Below, one piece after another: positions 47,286 to 60,800 of a stretch of 64,000 bases of DNA (positions within the stretch are counted from its first letter, which is position 1; each line of letters opens with the position of its first letter). This stretch comes from Hybos culiciformis (lineage: Eukaryota; Arthropoda; Insecta; Diptera; Hybotidae): assembly GCA_964007475.1 (NCBI GenBank), contig OZ023274.1:104827372-104891371 (forward strand), given 5' to 3'. The translations under genes were made by a program, and so were the position numbers. Below the pieces are notes generated by a model. It did not search any database and was not told the DNA's origin. It worked only from the letters and a program-made list of their open reading frames with translations.

Positions 47286-47735
47286 TTCGTAAGCTTATCC
47301 GATAATTCGTTTTAAATTAATTAGTGCATAATCTCATACAAACCAATTTTTATGTGATAATTCGTATTTTTTTATATGTTTTTATTCACTAATTCATTTT
47401 AAAATGAATTAGCTCATAAAATATGAAAATATAAATTTATGTGCTATTTCATTTTCAAACAAATTAGTGCATAAATAGCGAAAAATAATTTTTATGTGAT
47501 AATTCACTTTAAAATGAATTAGTGCATAAAATTTTCGTTATAATTCATTTTTTAATTTATGTACTAATTCATTTTAAAATGAATTATCACATAAAAATAA
47601 TTTTTTATGAGATAATTCATTTTTCAATTTATGTGCTATTTCGTTTTTAAATGAATTATCCCATAAAAAAAATTTATGCGATAAGTCATTTTAAAAATTA
47701 TGTGATATGACATTATGCGATAATTCACGGAGCCA
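47286..47735. repeat. Array of AATTCATTTTAAAATGAATT palindromes
   Basis: At least six partly degraded palindromes of the AATTCATTTTAAAATGAATT type alternate with TAGTGCATAAA or TTATGTGATAATTC spacers. The design (palindrome plus short spacer, repeated in both directions) is the same as in the two elements at 44145-45947, but I could not fix terminal repeats or a target duplication. Confidence 0.7.
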
Positions 47736-47739
47736 CAAA

Positions 47740-49566
47740 AAACTACTTTCAAACAAAAATTTTTGATACTTTCATGACGTGATTCAAAGTTCTACATTTC
47801 CGTTTCCTTTGTAAGGAGATCATGAAAATATTTTTTTTCCCCAATATTTATGATTTAAAAGGTCCCTCTAAATGAGAAAAATATAAAAGTTAAGAAAATT
47901 GTTAAAGTCTCTATAAATATTTCCAAGCTATATTATATTTTAAAATATAATGTTTTTATTATATTCAAATTCACATTGATATTTTTTTAATTGGAATTTT
48001 GTTTTTGCCATCTAATTGTTATAAAATAATTTATACTAACGTTATTATGTTGATGCTCTCGTATTAAATTTTAAGATAAGATTTTAAGATCAGCAGGATT
48101 AGTTATGTAGGCGACGTCTGTTTAAATATTGTATGTATTTTATATGGTCTAATTTAAGTTAATTGTTAAATTTAATATTATTTGAAACATTAAAATTAAA
48201 TATCTATATATTATAAGTACTTTGTATATTATTTTATTACGGAAATGTGGCATCAAACATGATTGAACAAACGAAAGTTTCAGAAATTGAATTTCCTGTC
48301 TAAATGAAATTTTAAAATTTTAAGGAAATGGTCTTAACGACCATAATAGTTATTTATGTTTAATTATAAAATTTTGATACTTAGTTTGATTTAAATGTTG
48401 ATTGTCGTTTTGGAAAAATTTTTATCTATTAAATATAAATGTATTTATATAATGTTTTTTTTTTTTATATAATTCTATTAAAAATAAATTACAAAAATTT
48501 GATGATTGAAGGAAATAATAATTACTACTTTTATATCTCCATTATATAACATCTTTAAGAAATGTTAACAATTTAAAAATTTGCTACAAACTAAGGGTAT
48601 AAGTTTACAACTAACGTACAACAATTTTAATTTTATTTTTTGTCAATATTTTAAATTTTTTATATGTTCCTTTTACAATTTACGGTCACAAATATATATA
48701 TTTACGTCGCTTTGATTTTTAATAAAAATAATTTTATTTATATGTCACAAAAAATATTAATATTGATTTGAACAACACAATAAAACAGGATAATATAGGC
48801 TAAGTATTGCTTCCCCCGTTCAAGAAAATTTGCAGTTTTAAATAAAAAGAAATTTAAACTTTTGTCAAAGGAAAAACTTTATCCCATGATTTGTAAAAAA
48901 ATTTCTATAATAGGGATAGGATATTGATATTTGCCTTCTTAGAATATGACCAACCTTCCTTCTAGTTATAGTTTAATATAAAAAAAAAAATAGATGTGTA
49001 TATAATATACTAGAAGTTTATCCGTTGAATGCTTTTCAAAAATAAGTAACAATTAAGAGTTTTTCAATGTAAATTATTATCATATTACGGACTAAGCAAT
49101 TTTATTTAAAACTTAAATTGCCATGTAAAAAATTATACTAGTTACATAATATTTTTTACAATACAAGTATGTAGGTACATAACATATCTTAACTTTTTCC
49201 CAATTAATATCATTATTTTTTTTTTTTTTTTGCACCGCACTGCAATATAACAAAATAATATTTTTGATAAGGTGAGTTTCAGAAGACTATGTTTAAAGTT
49301 TAACAGAACCGAAGTATTTTATACCAAATCATACATATTTATAGATTTTATTGCTACTTATTTAGTAATTATGCATACATTATATCTAAAATTTCGTTAT
49401 TTTTCTATATAAATTATTTAATTTCAATATAAACAGCATCATTGAAGAGTCAAACATTTATAATCTGTCATTAAAAGATCTCACGAATTGCTTATCAAAA
49501 ACTCAACATTATCTACACTCAAGAAAGCTTGATATTTTCACTTTGATTCGAATCATAAATTGTATG
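47740..49566. other. 3' flank of the 5-HT1 receptor gene
   Basis: AT-rich DNA without coding pattern. The right part may be 3' UTR of the minus-strand receptor gene. Nothing else seen. Confidence 0.5.
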
Positions 49567-52566
49567 CTAATGCAGCACCCTTCTTCTACGCAAACTATTT
49601 CTTCGTCCGCATAAAATACGTTTAAATGCATTCCTAAATTCAGGACTAAAAATTGTGTAAATAATAGGATTTAATGTTGAATTAAAATAACCTAACCATA
49701 AAGATAAGCTCATTGCGAGTGGAGATATCTGACATTGTAGGCAAATAGGTACCAAAATGGCAATTACAAAGAATGGTGCCCAACAACATACAAATGCTCC
49801 AGTTATAATTGCAAGCGTTTTAGCTGAAATTGAATAAAGTTTATTTATTATGAAAGCGACAAAAATTAATAAATTATATGATTTTACCTGCTTTACGCTC
49901 ACGTTTGGAATCAACAGAAGTTTGAGTCTTCTTTCTTTGAAATTTAGATCTTGGGTATGAAATTGACGGTGGACCTGTTCCAGTAGACAGATCTGCTGTG
50001 GGTAAATCATTTTCAATTTTATCAGCACCATTACTCAGTTTTTCTGGTCCATAACTTCCTTTTTCAGGACTTGTGTGAGCAGACGATAAATTTGTGAAAT
50101 TCGTAGTGGTTTCTGATATTGTTGGTAACGGTCGACCTATTGCAGTATGAACCGCTAATGTTGCAGCCAAAGCGGCACCTGTACCTCCGGATGCACTTGG
50201 TATCAAACCAACATTTTTTTGGTTAATTGTCGCCTGTAATAATTAAATAATTTTTCTCATTCGAAAATAAATTCTAAAAACTTTTAATTCTTTTGAAAAT
50301 ATAGTACAGCTATAGTCGTTGCATTTTCTAAACATACAAATTTGCGCAACAACATATAGGTAGGTACATGTTATTTTACATAACCAAAATTAAATTATTT
50401 ATATATTTCATTCTAACCTGTTGCCTGCGTCTTATCCTTTTTCGGGCAGTTTGAAATATTCTCCAGTACAATATTAATATCACAAAAAGAGGAACATAAA
50501 AACTTGATGCTGTCGCAAATACTTGATAACTAATATCTTGTGAGACCATGCATTTTAATTGAACTGAAATTCTTTCATGCCATTTCGGATCTTTCCATCC
50601 GAGGAGTGGAGCTATAGATACTAAAAATGATAAGCCCCAAATAATCAATATCATTAAACCAACTCGTTTGGTTGTTCTATGGTGTATATAATCAACGTTA
50701 GTCACAGCCCAGTATCTATTAAAAAAAAAGTTTGTTAGTAATTTTATTGTTTTTTAATTATTAGTTTTTTTTTTTAATTCAGCTGGCGAAAAACTTTCCA
50801 GACACCCATTAGCTATATTATATTCAAAGTTAAGTATAAATTTGTATAACATAGTTTTTTATAAAAAAAAATTATTCTTACCTATCTAAAGCAATAGCAA
50901 CTAAATGTAAAATTGATGCAGTACAGCAGAGTACATCACACGATGTCCACATATCACATAATTCAGGGCCTTAAAATATAAAACAATATTCACGATATTT
51001 ATTTAAAAATTAAAAAAAATATATATATATAATTGTTACCTAGGGTCCACTCTTTCGAGATTTCGTAAACAGCGCTTAAAGGCATTACCAGACAAGCAAC
51101 TAACAAATCTGCTACAGCAAGTGATAAAATTAAATAATTAGCTACACTTCTTAAATTTTTTTCCAATAATATTGCCGCAATTACAAATACATTGCCTTTA
51201 AAAAAAAAGAAGAAGATAATTGATGAATTACTACACATTACGTAGTTGTAAGTAAGTTGCAAGCAATTTTCTGATGTTATATGGCTTATTTTGTCGTTGG
51301 CAATATACCTCTGATAAGTTTTGCTCTTCTGTTCTGTTTTTGAAAAATCTACATTTTCACATTTTTTATTTTTTGTAATATGAAATTGCAATGTTATAAT
51401 GAAAAACGTATTTTTGAATAACAACATGCAAATTGTTATAATAAAAATACACATTATTTTCCAAGAATCCATATAATGTAAATTTTAATAAAAATTTATG
51501 TAAAATCAATTCAGAAATACCAAAAAATTTGCAGAATGTATAATAATTGTTATTTTTGATTCTGTAATGATGTGATGTATATAGTCTTAAGTTTTGTGTA
51601 TAGAGTGAGAGGAGTATGAAAAAATTTTAATTTAAGAAAAATTTCTTGGTTTTTTTCTTTTAAACATTATATTCCACAATATTCTTTCAAGGCAAGAAAA
51701 CAATATAATTATAAACTATGTAATTTGAAAATTTAAAACTGAAAGAAAAATTATTACTCTTGAAATATTTATATACCAATAATTGTTGCAAGTATTATAA
51801 TTCCTAAAGCTATTGCAGTTCCCAGCAACGTCATAAGCTCTAAAGTATCTTTAAATTCTTGCTCATTACTAGTTGTGGTTGCTGTTGTTGTTGTGCAATT
51901 CGATATGTTTTCTTCAAAATATTTTAATAATGAATAATTTAAATTTAAATTACAACAACTGCTATCATTTTTTGTACAATTTTGTATAATATTTAAAAAA
52001 TATTCATCCTTTAAATCAAATTCAGACGATGATGATGCATTGAATAAAAACATTGTTCTATTAAATTCAGTTTCAGTATTGGTAAAATTGTTAGAAAAAT
52101 TTAATTTAGTATTATTATTATTATTATTATAACTATTATTAAAAAATATGTCGTCATTGTAATCCAGATAATCTGTTTCGTTATTTTCGTTTGTCCCTTC
52201 TAGAATTAACATGCTGCTGTTATATTGATGATTGTTTAGTTTAATTGTACTATAATTACTATTACTATTATCATTAATATTATTATTATTATTATTACTA
52301 TTATTATTATTATTATTATTATAATTTATAATATCGTAATTATTATTAATCGATGGGTCAGTTATATTTTTATTGTTACTATATTGAGATAAATGTAATA
52401 AAAAATTTGTTCCCGTTTTACTTAGCTTCTCTGATTCTAAAATCATATCCATAATATGATTATTATCATTATCTTCATTTTTTTTATTATTTTTATGATT
52501 ATTCCATATCCAGGACCACCAGGACCATATAAATTTTTCCATCTTTTTTTGATGTTTTCTTTTCAT
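49567..52566 (-). CDS. 5-HT1-type serotonin receptor (GPCR)
   Basis: A class A GPCR of the insect 5-HT1A/1B group, which couples to Gi and lowers cAMP in neurons. Exons are 52566-51777, 51195-51040, 50969-50882, 50715-50418, 50233-49888 and 49823-49567, encoding 644 residues. The extracellular N-terminus is about 250 residues, extremely Asn-rich with many N-x-S/T sites. TM1 is split by intron 1 ([14 protein letters not shown]); TM2 has [18 protein letters not shown]3 has the amine-binding Asp ([12 protein letters not shown]327) and DRYWAVT (344-350); TM4-TM5 include [21 protein letters not shown] sequence and [22 protein letters not shown]6 has [11 protein letters not shown]7 has [10 protein letters not shown] and then [13 protein letters not shown]. 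The third loop is about 130 residues. The 5-HT1A versus 1B choice needs a tree. Upstream non-coding exons are possible. Confidence 0.93.
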
Positions 52567-54197
52567 TCAAGCATACTTAATTTTTCAGATAAATTAACTG
52601 AAAATATAAACAACAAAATAATAGACAATTATTTTTATGGAAAAGTAACTTTATATTTTTAGTATCAAATGTATAGAATAGTTATTAATTATTATATATC
52701 TATTTTATAAATGTAGTAAAATTATAGGTATTGTAGATATTTCGTTAAAAAAATGATAGCTGTTTTAAATTATCTAAAAGAAATTGTATTTCAAACTAAA
52801 AGCTTATTGTGATATTCAAAATCTTCACGTATGGTTTCCGAGTAGGTAATAACAAAAACACCAGAAAATGAATCTCTTAAACCATAATAAATAAACAATT
52901 TAAAATTATTCAAAATAAAATTCATCACAAAAATAAATTTCATTCAGTTCAAATATTAAATTATCTTAAATTTATCTCAAGAATTGTCAACAAGTCAACA
53001 ATTCAACAAGTTAATCAATCATTCTACATGAGTCCCAAGATTGATACTCAGGACAAAACAATTTTATAACCCTTAAATAATTAAAAAAAACAAAATTGTT
53101 TTCAATTTTCATTATACCATAGGTATTTATCATCTGTAATTATTATTATAATATATATATAATAAATCTATTATTCCCTTGGTTAAAGACACCACAATAA
53201 CCTAAAGTTTTATGAAAACAAAAAAAATTCTATAAATTTTTTAACTAATTACTTATATATTGAATTCATGGCAATATTTACTTCATTTCTATACTTAAAG
53301 GATGACACAGTATAGACGAGTTAATTATTTACGCGACTTTATTATGATATGAATAATATTTATTTAATAATGAGACAAAAATAAAGAAATTTTTAATATG
53401 AAAAAAATAATATTTAATGAATCTATAAATTTGTATATACTTAATTCTACTTGATCTTCAGCTAATTCAAAATTTAATAATGATTGATAATGTTATGATT
53501 AATGTTCCAATCAACACCTGTGACATTCAAACCAGTGAAATCGATATCATCTATTATTATGATAGTTATAGTTAAGTGACAAAAAGCTCGTATCATCACA
53601 CCATAATAACAATATTTAATATTAATTTATGTCACTTTTGATTAAGAGTAATACTATAAGATGAATGATTTTCATTAAACATGTATTTAAAAAATAAAAA
53701 AAATCTGAACTCAAGAGAACTAAAATACATTTGAAAAAAAAAAAATGTATAATAGAAACATGTCTTGTCTTAAACTTGGCATCGCTATGAATTTATGCCA
53801 TTATAAATACTAAAGAAAAGATAATATACACTTCAATGTTATGCAAAGAACAATATAAGGATAATAAAGAAAACACAGATACTTTTAACTTCTTAAATTG
53901 TTTTCTCTTTGCTAAAACTCGTCAAAACAATTTCCTATAATAATTATTCTGCTAATTAATTCTTTTACCTCTCTTGAAGGTGAATATTTTTTGCTTTTAT
54001 ATATGTAGTTTTCATCTTTAAATGAAAACAAGAATTTCTTATAAGAATATTTGATTGAAAACTTTTGCTCAATGATAAATTTTCCACATGAATTGTTTTC
54101 GAAATTAATAACAAAAGTAATGGATAGAAGTATGTTTTAATGTTATTTAATAATTTATATTTATTTATTTATCCATGTGTGTTTAGAGTGAGGGTAA
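52567..54197. other. 5' flank of the 5-HT1 receptor gene
   Basis: AT-rich upstream DNA. It probably holds the 5' UTR and promoter, but I cannot place either. No other gene seen. Confidence 0.4.
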
Positions 54198-54500
54198 ATG
54201 TTCAGATAATAATGTGGGGAAGGTGCCAAAAATTTAACACTTATTGATTCAAAATAATCAACCTCTTCAAAAAAATTTATTTTACACAATTTTGTACTCT
54301 TGGTAGAAAAACGTAAACCTGTATTTCCATGGTAGAGCGTAACAATAATTAATATGCCAAATTTCAACTTAGACTTAGGTACAAATGTAATTACGTTATG
54401 CTTTTAAGACATCATTTTCTTTTATAACTTTGACTGCCGAAGCTCAACTAAACGTCGCTTACCTTAAAAAAAAAAGACAACTCAACATATCTCGTCAGGG
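54198..54500. repeat. Direct repeat, copy 1 (about 303 bp)
   Basis: Begins ATGTTCAGATAATAATGTGG and ends ATATCTCGTCAGGG. It is nearly identical to 54586-54896. It lacks an ORF of note and has no inverted ends. Confidence 0.88.
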
Positions 54501-54585
54501 CCTTTTAATAAAATTACAATAAATTGTTATAAATGAAAATTAATTTTTATTTATTTATATTGTTTGTTTACGTTATATTTTTGAA

Positions 54586-54896
54586 ATGTTCAGATAATAA
54601 TATGGGGAAGGTGCCAAAAATTTAACACTTATTGATTTAAAATTAATCAACCTCTTCAAAAAAATTTATTTAACCCAATTTTGTACTCTTGGTAGAAAAA
54701 CGTAAACCTGTATTTCCATGGTAGAGCCTAACAATAATTAATATGCCGAATTTCAACTTAGATTTAGGTACAAATGTAATTACGTTATGCTTTTAAGACA
54801 TAATTTTCTTTTATAACTTTGACTGCCGAAGCTCAACTAAACGTCGCTTAGCTTAAAAAAAAAGACAACTAATCACGTTAACATATCTCGTCAGGG
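54586..54896. repeat. Direct repeat, copy 2 (about 311 bp)
   Basis: Same order of sequence as 54198-54500, offset 388 bp, with about ten substitutions and an 8-9 bp insertion near the end. An 85-bp spacer separates the two copies; TTATATTTTTGAAAT occurs both before and after copy 2, which suggests a longer duplicated unit. Confidence 0.88.
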
Positions 54897-54899
54897 TAT

Positions 54900-57800
54900 A
54901 AGTTATATTTTTGAAATTCCAAAGTTGCTAAAACAGTTTGTATTTTTCATCAAAACTACTTGAGCAAATCCGTCGGACGTTGGCCTGAAATAGAATGCTT
55001 GATAAAGGTTTTAATTTTTGTTCAAAAACTAAAAAATGGAAAAGAAATTAACAATTTCTATTTTAAGAATCCAAATTCTTTCAAACAACATTTTTATGGT
55101 GCAAAATTTTTGTGATAATTTATATTAACATTTATATTGCCTTCATGAAAGAAATTGAAAGCTTCGCCAATGTTAAACGTGAAAATTGTATATATATATA
55201 TCACCATCACTAATAAAATTTTCAAGTAACAGACGCTGACAATAAATGTTTGTAACACATATTATATGTACATTAATAAACCATTACATTAAAATGCATT
55301 AAATTTAATGGATTATTACACTTCATTTGAATACATTTGCTTTGATGAATAATAATGTATATAGAGCGAAATGTTCAACGAATTAATTGGCTTAAATAAT
55401 TTTTAATGCTGTTAAATTCTGGCACCCAATATTTTATTTTATTTTATAAAGTTTTATTATTTTTTTTTTGGCAATATTTCACTTCTTTATTTAATATAAT
55501 ATCATTACCTGTTTTTTTGTAACATTTTATAAATATGTTAAAAAAGTTGGTTTATTCATTCTTTGTATTTTTAGTATTTTCTTACTTAAATATAATGCAT
55601 GATAAATAAGCAATCTCTCACACGAAACTAGCATCATAAAATATATATAAAAAACCAGTTTTAGACTTCAACTGTGTAGGCAGAAGTAAGTTCGAATGGT
55701 ATTTACTCAACTTTTCTCAATTTTGGGATATTAAGCCTTATAATATACATATATTTTAAAATGAAAATTACAATATAGTAATAGGGAAAATTTTAAACGG
55801 ATAAATTTTATCTGTCAATTACAAAATGAAATAAATATAAGTTTCATCGATTTTTAAATAAACAAATGTCATACTAAGGTTTATGATCAAATACCAAATT
55901 TATGCAAAATTTGAATGATTACACATTACAGCCAATACATAACATAATTCTAATGGTGTATTAGATATAATCTTTTTGAAAAAGTACCAAATGATCATCA
56001 TATATATATAATTGAAAATAATCGAAATATAATTTTAAAATAACATATGCACAATTTACATGTCTATTTTAGAATTCTCTTTTATTGAAATATTGTAAAA
56101 AGAATTTTTTATAGAAATAATACACCTTTCAACTTTCAATATATTTCAATGCTATTCAAAAATTCTGTTTCATTATTTAAATATTTCTATAAATCTCCCA
56201 TGGGGTTAAACAAAATGTACATTCAAAATATATTTTATACTTGTTATACGCTTTATAACAATAATAATTGTTCATTTTCATTCCTACATTCTTATGTACA
56301 TATGTATGTATCAGTATATATATATATACATATTGCAATTACATGGATTTCATTTTATTTTAAGTTAATGAATGTATAAGAATATGATAATATTATTAGT
56401 TTTTCTTAGAAATACATACATGATGTTGATAATCATTATATAAAAAACAAAATTTATTTCCGGTTTCCTCAATAAAAAAAGTTAAAATAAAAATTAGTAA
56501 GCATTACATTTTACTATTTTCTAATTATTTTATTTTATTTTATTACTAAGTATATTTACTAGGCTATATAATCTATAATGTTTCATTCAATACAATATTA
56601 TCTATATATAACCATATTATATTCTAGAAGGATTGCTTAACTAACTATCTTGTTTTAAGGTAGTCCTTGCTTGAAAAATTATAAAGTAGCTTATATTTTT
56701 CCCAACAACCTTTCTGAAATATAATATAAATTTAGTTTGCTTATAGAATAATCTACGTGATTTGGATACTATTTTAATTCGATGTTATATTATATATACC
56801 TAATATTAAACTTTTCGATATTAAGATGCGCAGAAAGAAAATTTCTTATTCGGAACGGTGAACAGCATAAATTATAAATGAACTCTTTGTTTTTTTTCAC
56901 AATTTCTGATAATAAATAAATCAAATAAACATCAAAAAAGGATAATGACTTTTTCAATCGATAACAAAATCCATGAATTTTTTTATCTTAAATACATTTT
57001 GATCTTAAAATATAAAAAATAATAGAAATAATTTTCTATTAATAATAAACAATCGTATTTAGGTCTATTATAGAAAATATACACAAAAGGATTACTTCTA
57101 TATTATATTTATCCAATTAGAAAGTTAATTATAAGTAATTTTAGTTAGTTTTATAAATTGAAATTGACATTGATTATTATTGGTTATTATGTACAAAATA
57201 CATCTATCGGATATTTTAATACGAAAAAAAAATTAATCATAGGTAGATTTACACATCATAGATTGATGGTCCCAAATTAATATCTTCGTTTAGTTTTGTA
57301 ATTAAAATTCTTTCATGTTACTGAATTCATTATGGAATTTTCATAATTTTCTCAGAGCTTAAAATATATTTTTACCAAGAATATACTATATAGTTGCTAT
57401 ATTTCTATAATGCGCTTCAACTTTATTGAATATAATATTCAAGGGAATAATATATTCAATTTATATAAAATCAGAATTAAAATAAATCATTGGTCTGTTT
57501 TGATAGAAAAACTACTTATTATATCATTCATATATAACCGAAAAAAATATCCAATCATTTTCGCCTTAAAGTTTTTTTTTTGATATAAGTATCGTACTGA
57601 AGGCAAATTCGACATCCGTTGCTTGAATTAAAATTTAAGCAAACGATGCTTTCATAGCAAAATTAACTTTTGTTTTTGTTTTTTAAAATTATACGAATGG
57701 AAAAACTAAATAAATATTATATATATATTTCTTCACACATCTCCTGTGCACAAGTATTTTTAATGATTATGAAGTGAACTCTTGAAAAAAATAATAATAT

Positions 57801-60800
57801 ATATTTTTTAACGATTGTCATCCAATGTAATTTAATATGATTCAAGTTTTAAAAATATCTTAAAAAAAAAAAAAAAAAAGTTTAAAATTCCTATAAAAAG
57901 AAATACATATTGCGATAGTTATATCCCTCGGTATATATTTTAAAACAAATTATATACATTTTATACATATATTTACTACATACTCTATATAACATTAACA
58001 TATGAAATTAATGGTAGAAATTTTAGTATCAACAACATTTTTAAAATAAATAATCGTTATATAAAATTTATTTAACCCTCATTTAGCATATTTCTATCTA
58101 GAATATACCTTCAGTGATAAAATTAAACAACAATAATATCATTTTGCAGATGGAACAAAGATTAATGTATAAATAAAATATATGGTGTATTATATGTATT
58201 TTGAGTATAATAATGAATACATATATTCACATATGTATTTTGTATGCATATATATATATAAATTTATGTATATAAATCTATGTTATTTAGGTATGTATGA
58301 ACACATTTTTATTTTAACTTTTTTAAGCACGAATTTATGCTGTACGTTACATGTTATGTTAAATAATCCTTGGAAAACCATTAATTATTAAAAAGTAATT
58401 TTTTTTTTTATATTGTTCACTCTTTACTTCATTAGAGTTTGGAAATTTTAATTTTATACAAAATATCCGTATACTCTATAGTTGAAATTTTATTCTGTGT
58501 GTGTGTAGAGATTTATTATTTTAGAATACCTATAGTGATTCTTTTATTTTGCAAACAATTTATAATTTTCAATTTGATATTTGACATATTATATACAATG
58601 TTCGTTAAGGCGTTAAGTGCTTTTAAAAAAACATTGATTTAATTTTAAAGTTAATAGTATTTTGAATAATGTAACGATTGACAATATGAACCCCTAAGCT
58701 CTCAACAGAAAAAAAAATAAATAATTAATTATAAATTTGCTTCAAAAATTATGATAATAACATTGAATAATAATAATAATTAATAAAAAAAAAAATTTTT
58801 ATATAAATTATAAATCGAATCAAACCGCGCTGAAATTTGATTTATTTTTTCCAAACAATTATATTTCTCAACAATATTTTGTTAATCATAATATTTTTAA
58901 CGCCAAATAACATTTTTCCAAATGATTTTTTCATTATTATAAATAAAATTTAATTAAATAATAATTTACTAAACGTTTTTTGATAAAAAAAAAAAAAAAA
59001 AACGATGAAATTTATCGAAATTTTCTTTTAACCTACTTAAAATTGGTTTTATAGGTTTTATATAGTCTCTATAGAGTTGTGTATAGTATATATTATGCAT
59101 AAAATATTTTTACCACCTATTTTTAAAACCTTTTTATGTTCGTTTAAATACGTAACGAATTTATAATAGAAAAATACGTATTTATGTTTGGAGCTCCCTT
59201 TCTCCAATTTTAGAACAAGATTCTTATTTGTAAAAATCTGCGAAAAAAATTCAACAAATTTTCTTTTTTGTGACATTACTTATGTACCTTAATTTCTATA
59301 GTACGGTATTCTACAAAATAAAAAATGTATATGTGTTGTATAGAAAAACAAATTTAAATCGAATCGAATAAATGAATATATAATTGCAATCATGATGTGT
59401 AGAGACCGGAAGTTCATGTAATTTGAAAAGACTAAAAATATGAGCGCACATATTTGTATACCATGTCTAAGTTAAAAATCAAAAACGAAATTTTATACCC
59501 ATAAAATTAAGTGAAAAAAATTTTATTAATCGATAAAAATCGATAATGGTGCATGATGGTAGATAAAGAATGAAGTTTCTTCGATAGCGTTAGTAACGGC
59601 ATCTTTTCAAATGAATATGTTTTGCGGAAACTTAGTTTAATATGATGCTGGAGCCAATGACGACAACTGATGTTCCATTCTGTTTTTATACTTTAAAAAA
59701 TAAAAGTAAAAAAAAACAAAATTTTTAATGGATGACGTAAAAACACACAAAATGTTTTCTTTACTATAAAGAAATTATGTTTTTATTATTATTATATTAA
59801 GTATATAATATAATTCTACTAGGGGAAAATCTTGTGGCTTTATCTTTTACTCTCTCTCTTTCAGCAACATATATTTTTTCAATTTCATAACATTCTTCTT
59901 GGACATCCTAACTTTTTCAGTTCTTCAAAAATCTTTAAAAATCTTCTTCTTTCATTTAAAAATTTAATTTTTTTTCTTGCTAAATTAGGGAAAAAAAAAT
60001 TAAACCACTTTGATGCAAAACTTTATAATCAATTCCAATTAAAAACGTATAAAAAAAATAAAATTGATATTCTATTCATAACGCCATCAAGAGCATCTTT
60101 AATAAATTCTCTTTAAATATCAAAATAATTTGCTTTTAATCTTGACGATGAAGAAAGTGTAGTTAAATGTAATTAGTGAGATTTCGTTTTTTATAAATTA
60201 TTCATTTTCTCAACTAGCATGATTTATGCCATAGTTGAGAAGTTGGTTAACAAACTAGGTATATAGTCACAGAGTCATAAAAAAAATAATAAAATTTAAT
60301 TTCTTTTGATTATTATATAAATAAAATATTTATACCTCATTTTTTTTTTTTGTCACTTAAATAAAAAAGTTAAAAAAATATCTAAATATGCTTATTTATA
60401 TAAAACTAAAATCATGATACTAAAAAATTAAGCATCCGCTCTAATCTTCTCATAAACATCAGGATTGAATAATCAATGAAGATATTTGTAAATATCTAGA
60501 TACAGATATTATAATTTATCATTCGATGAAATAATTAATAATCAAAATAAAATTACGAAAAATTCTCGGAAAAATTATATTATTAATACATATATATATA
60601 TGTACTTAAAATTTTTAAACCATTGGAAAATGCCTGTTTGCCGTTAAAATTTATAAACCATCAAAAATAAAATTAAATTAAATTAATTCCACTTTTCACT
60701 GAAAGAATATATATTGAAATCGATAAATAATTTTTTTAATCAGTTTTAGTAAATACTTCAAAAAGAAAGGTAAATATTTATTTTGTTTTAAAAATTTCTC

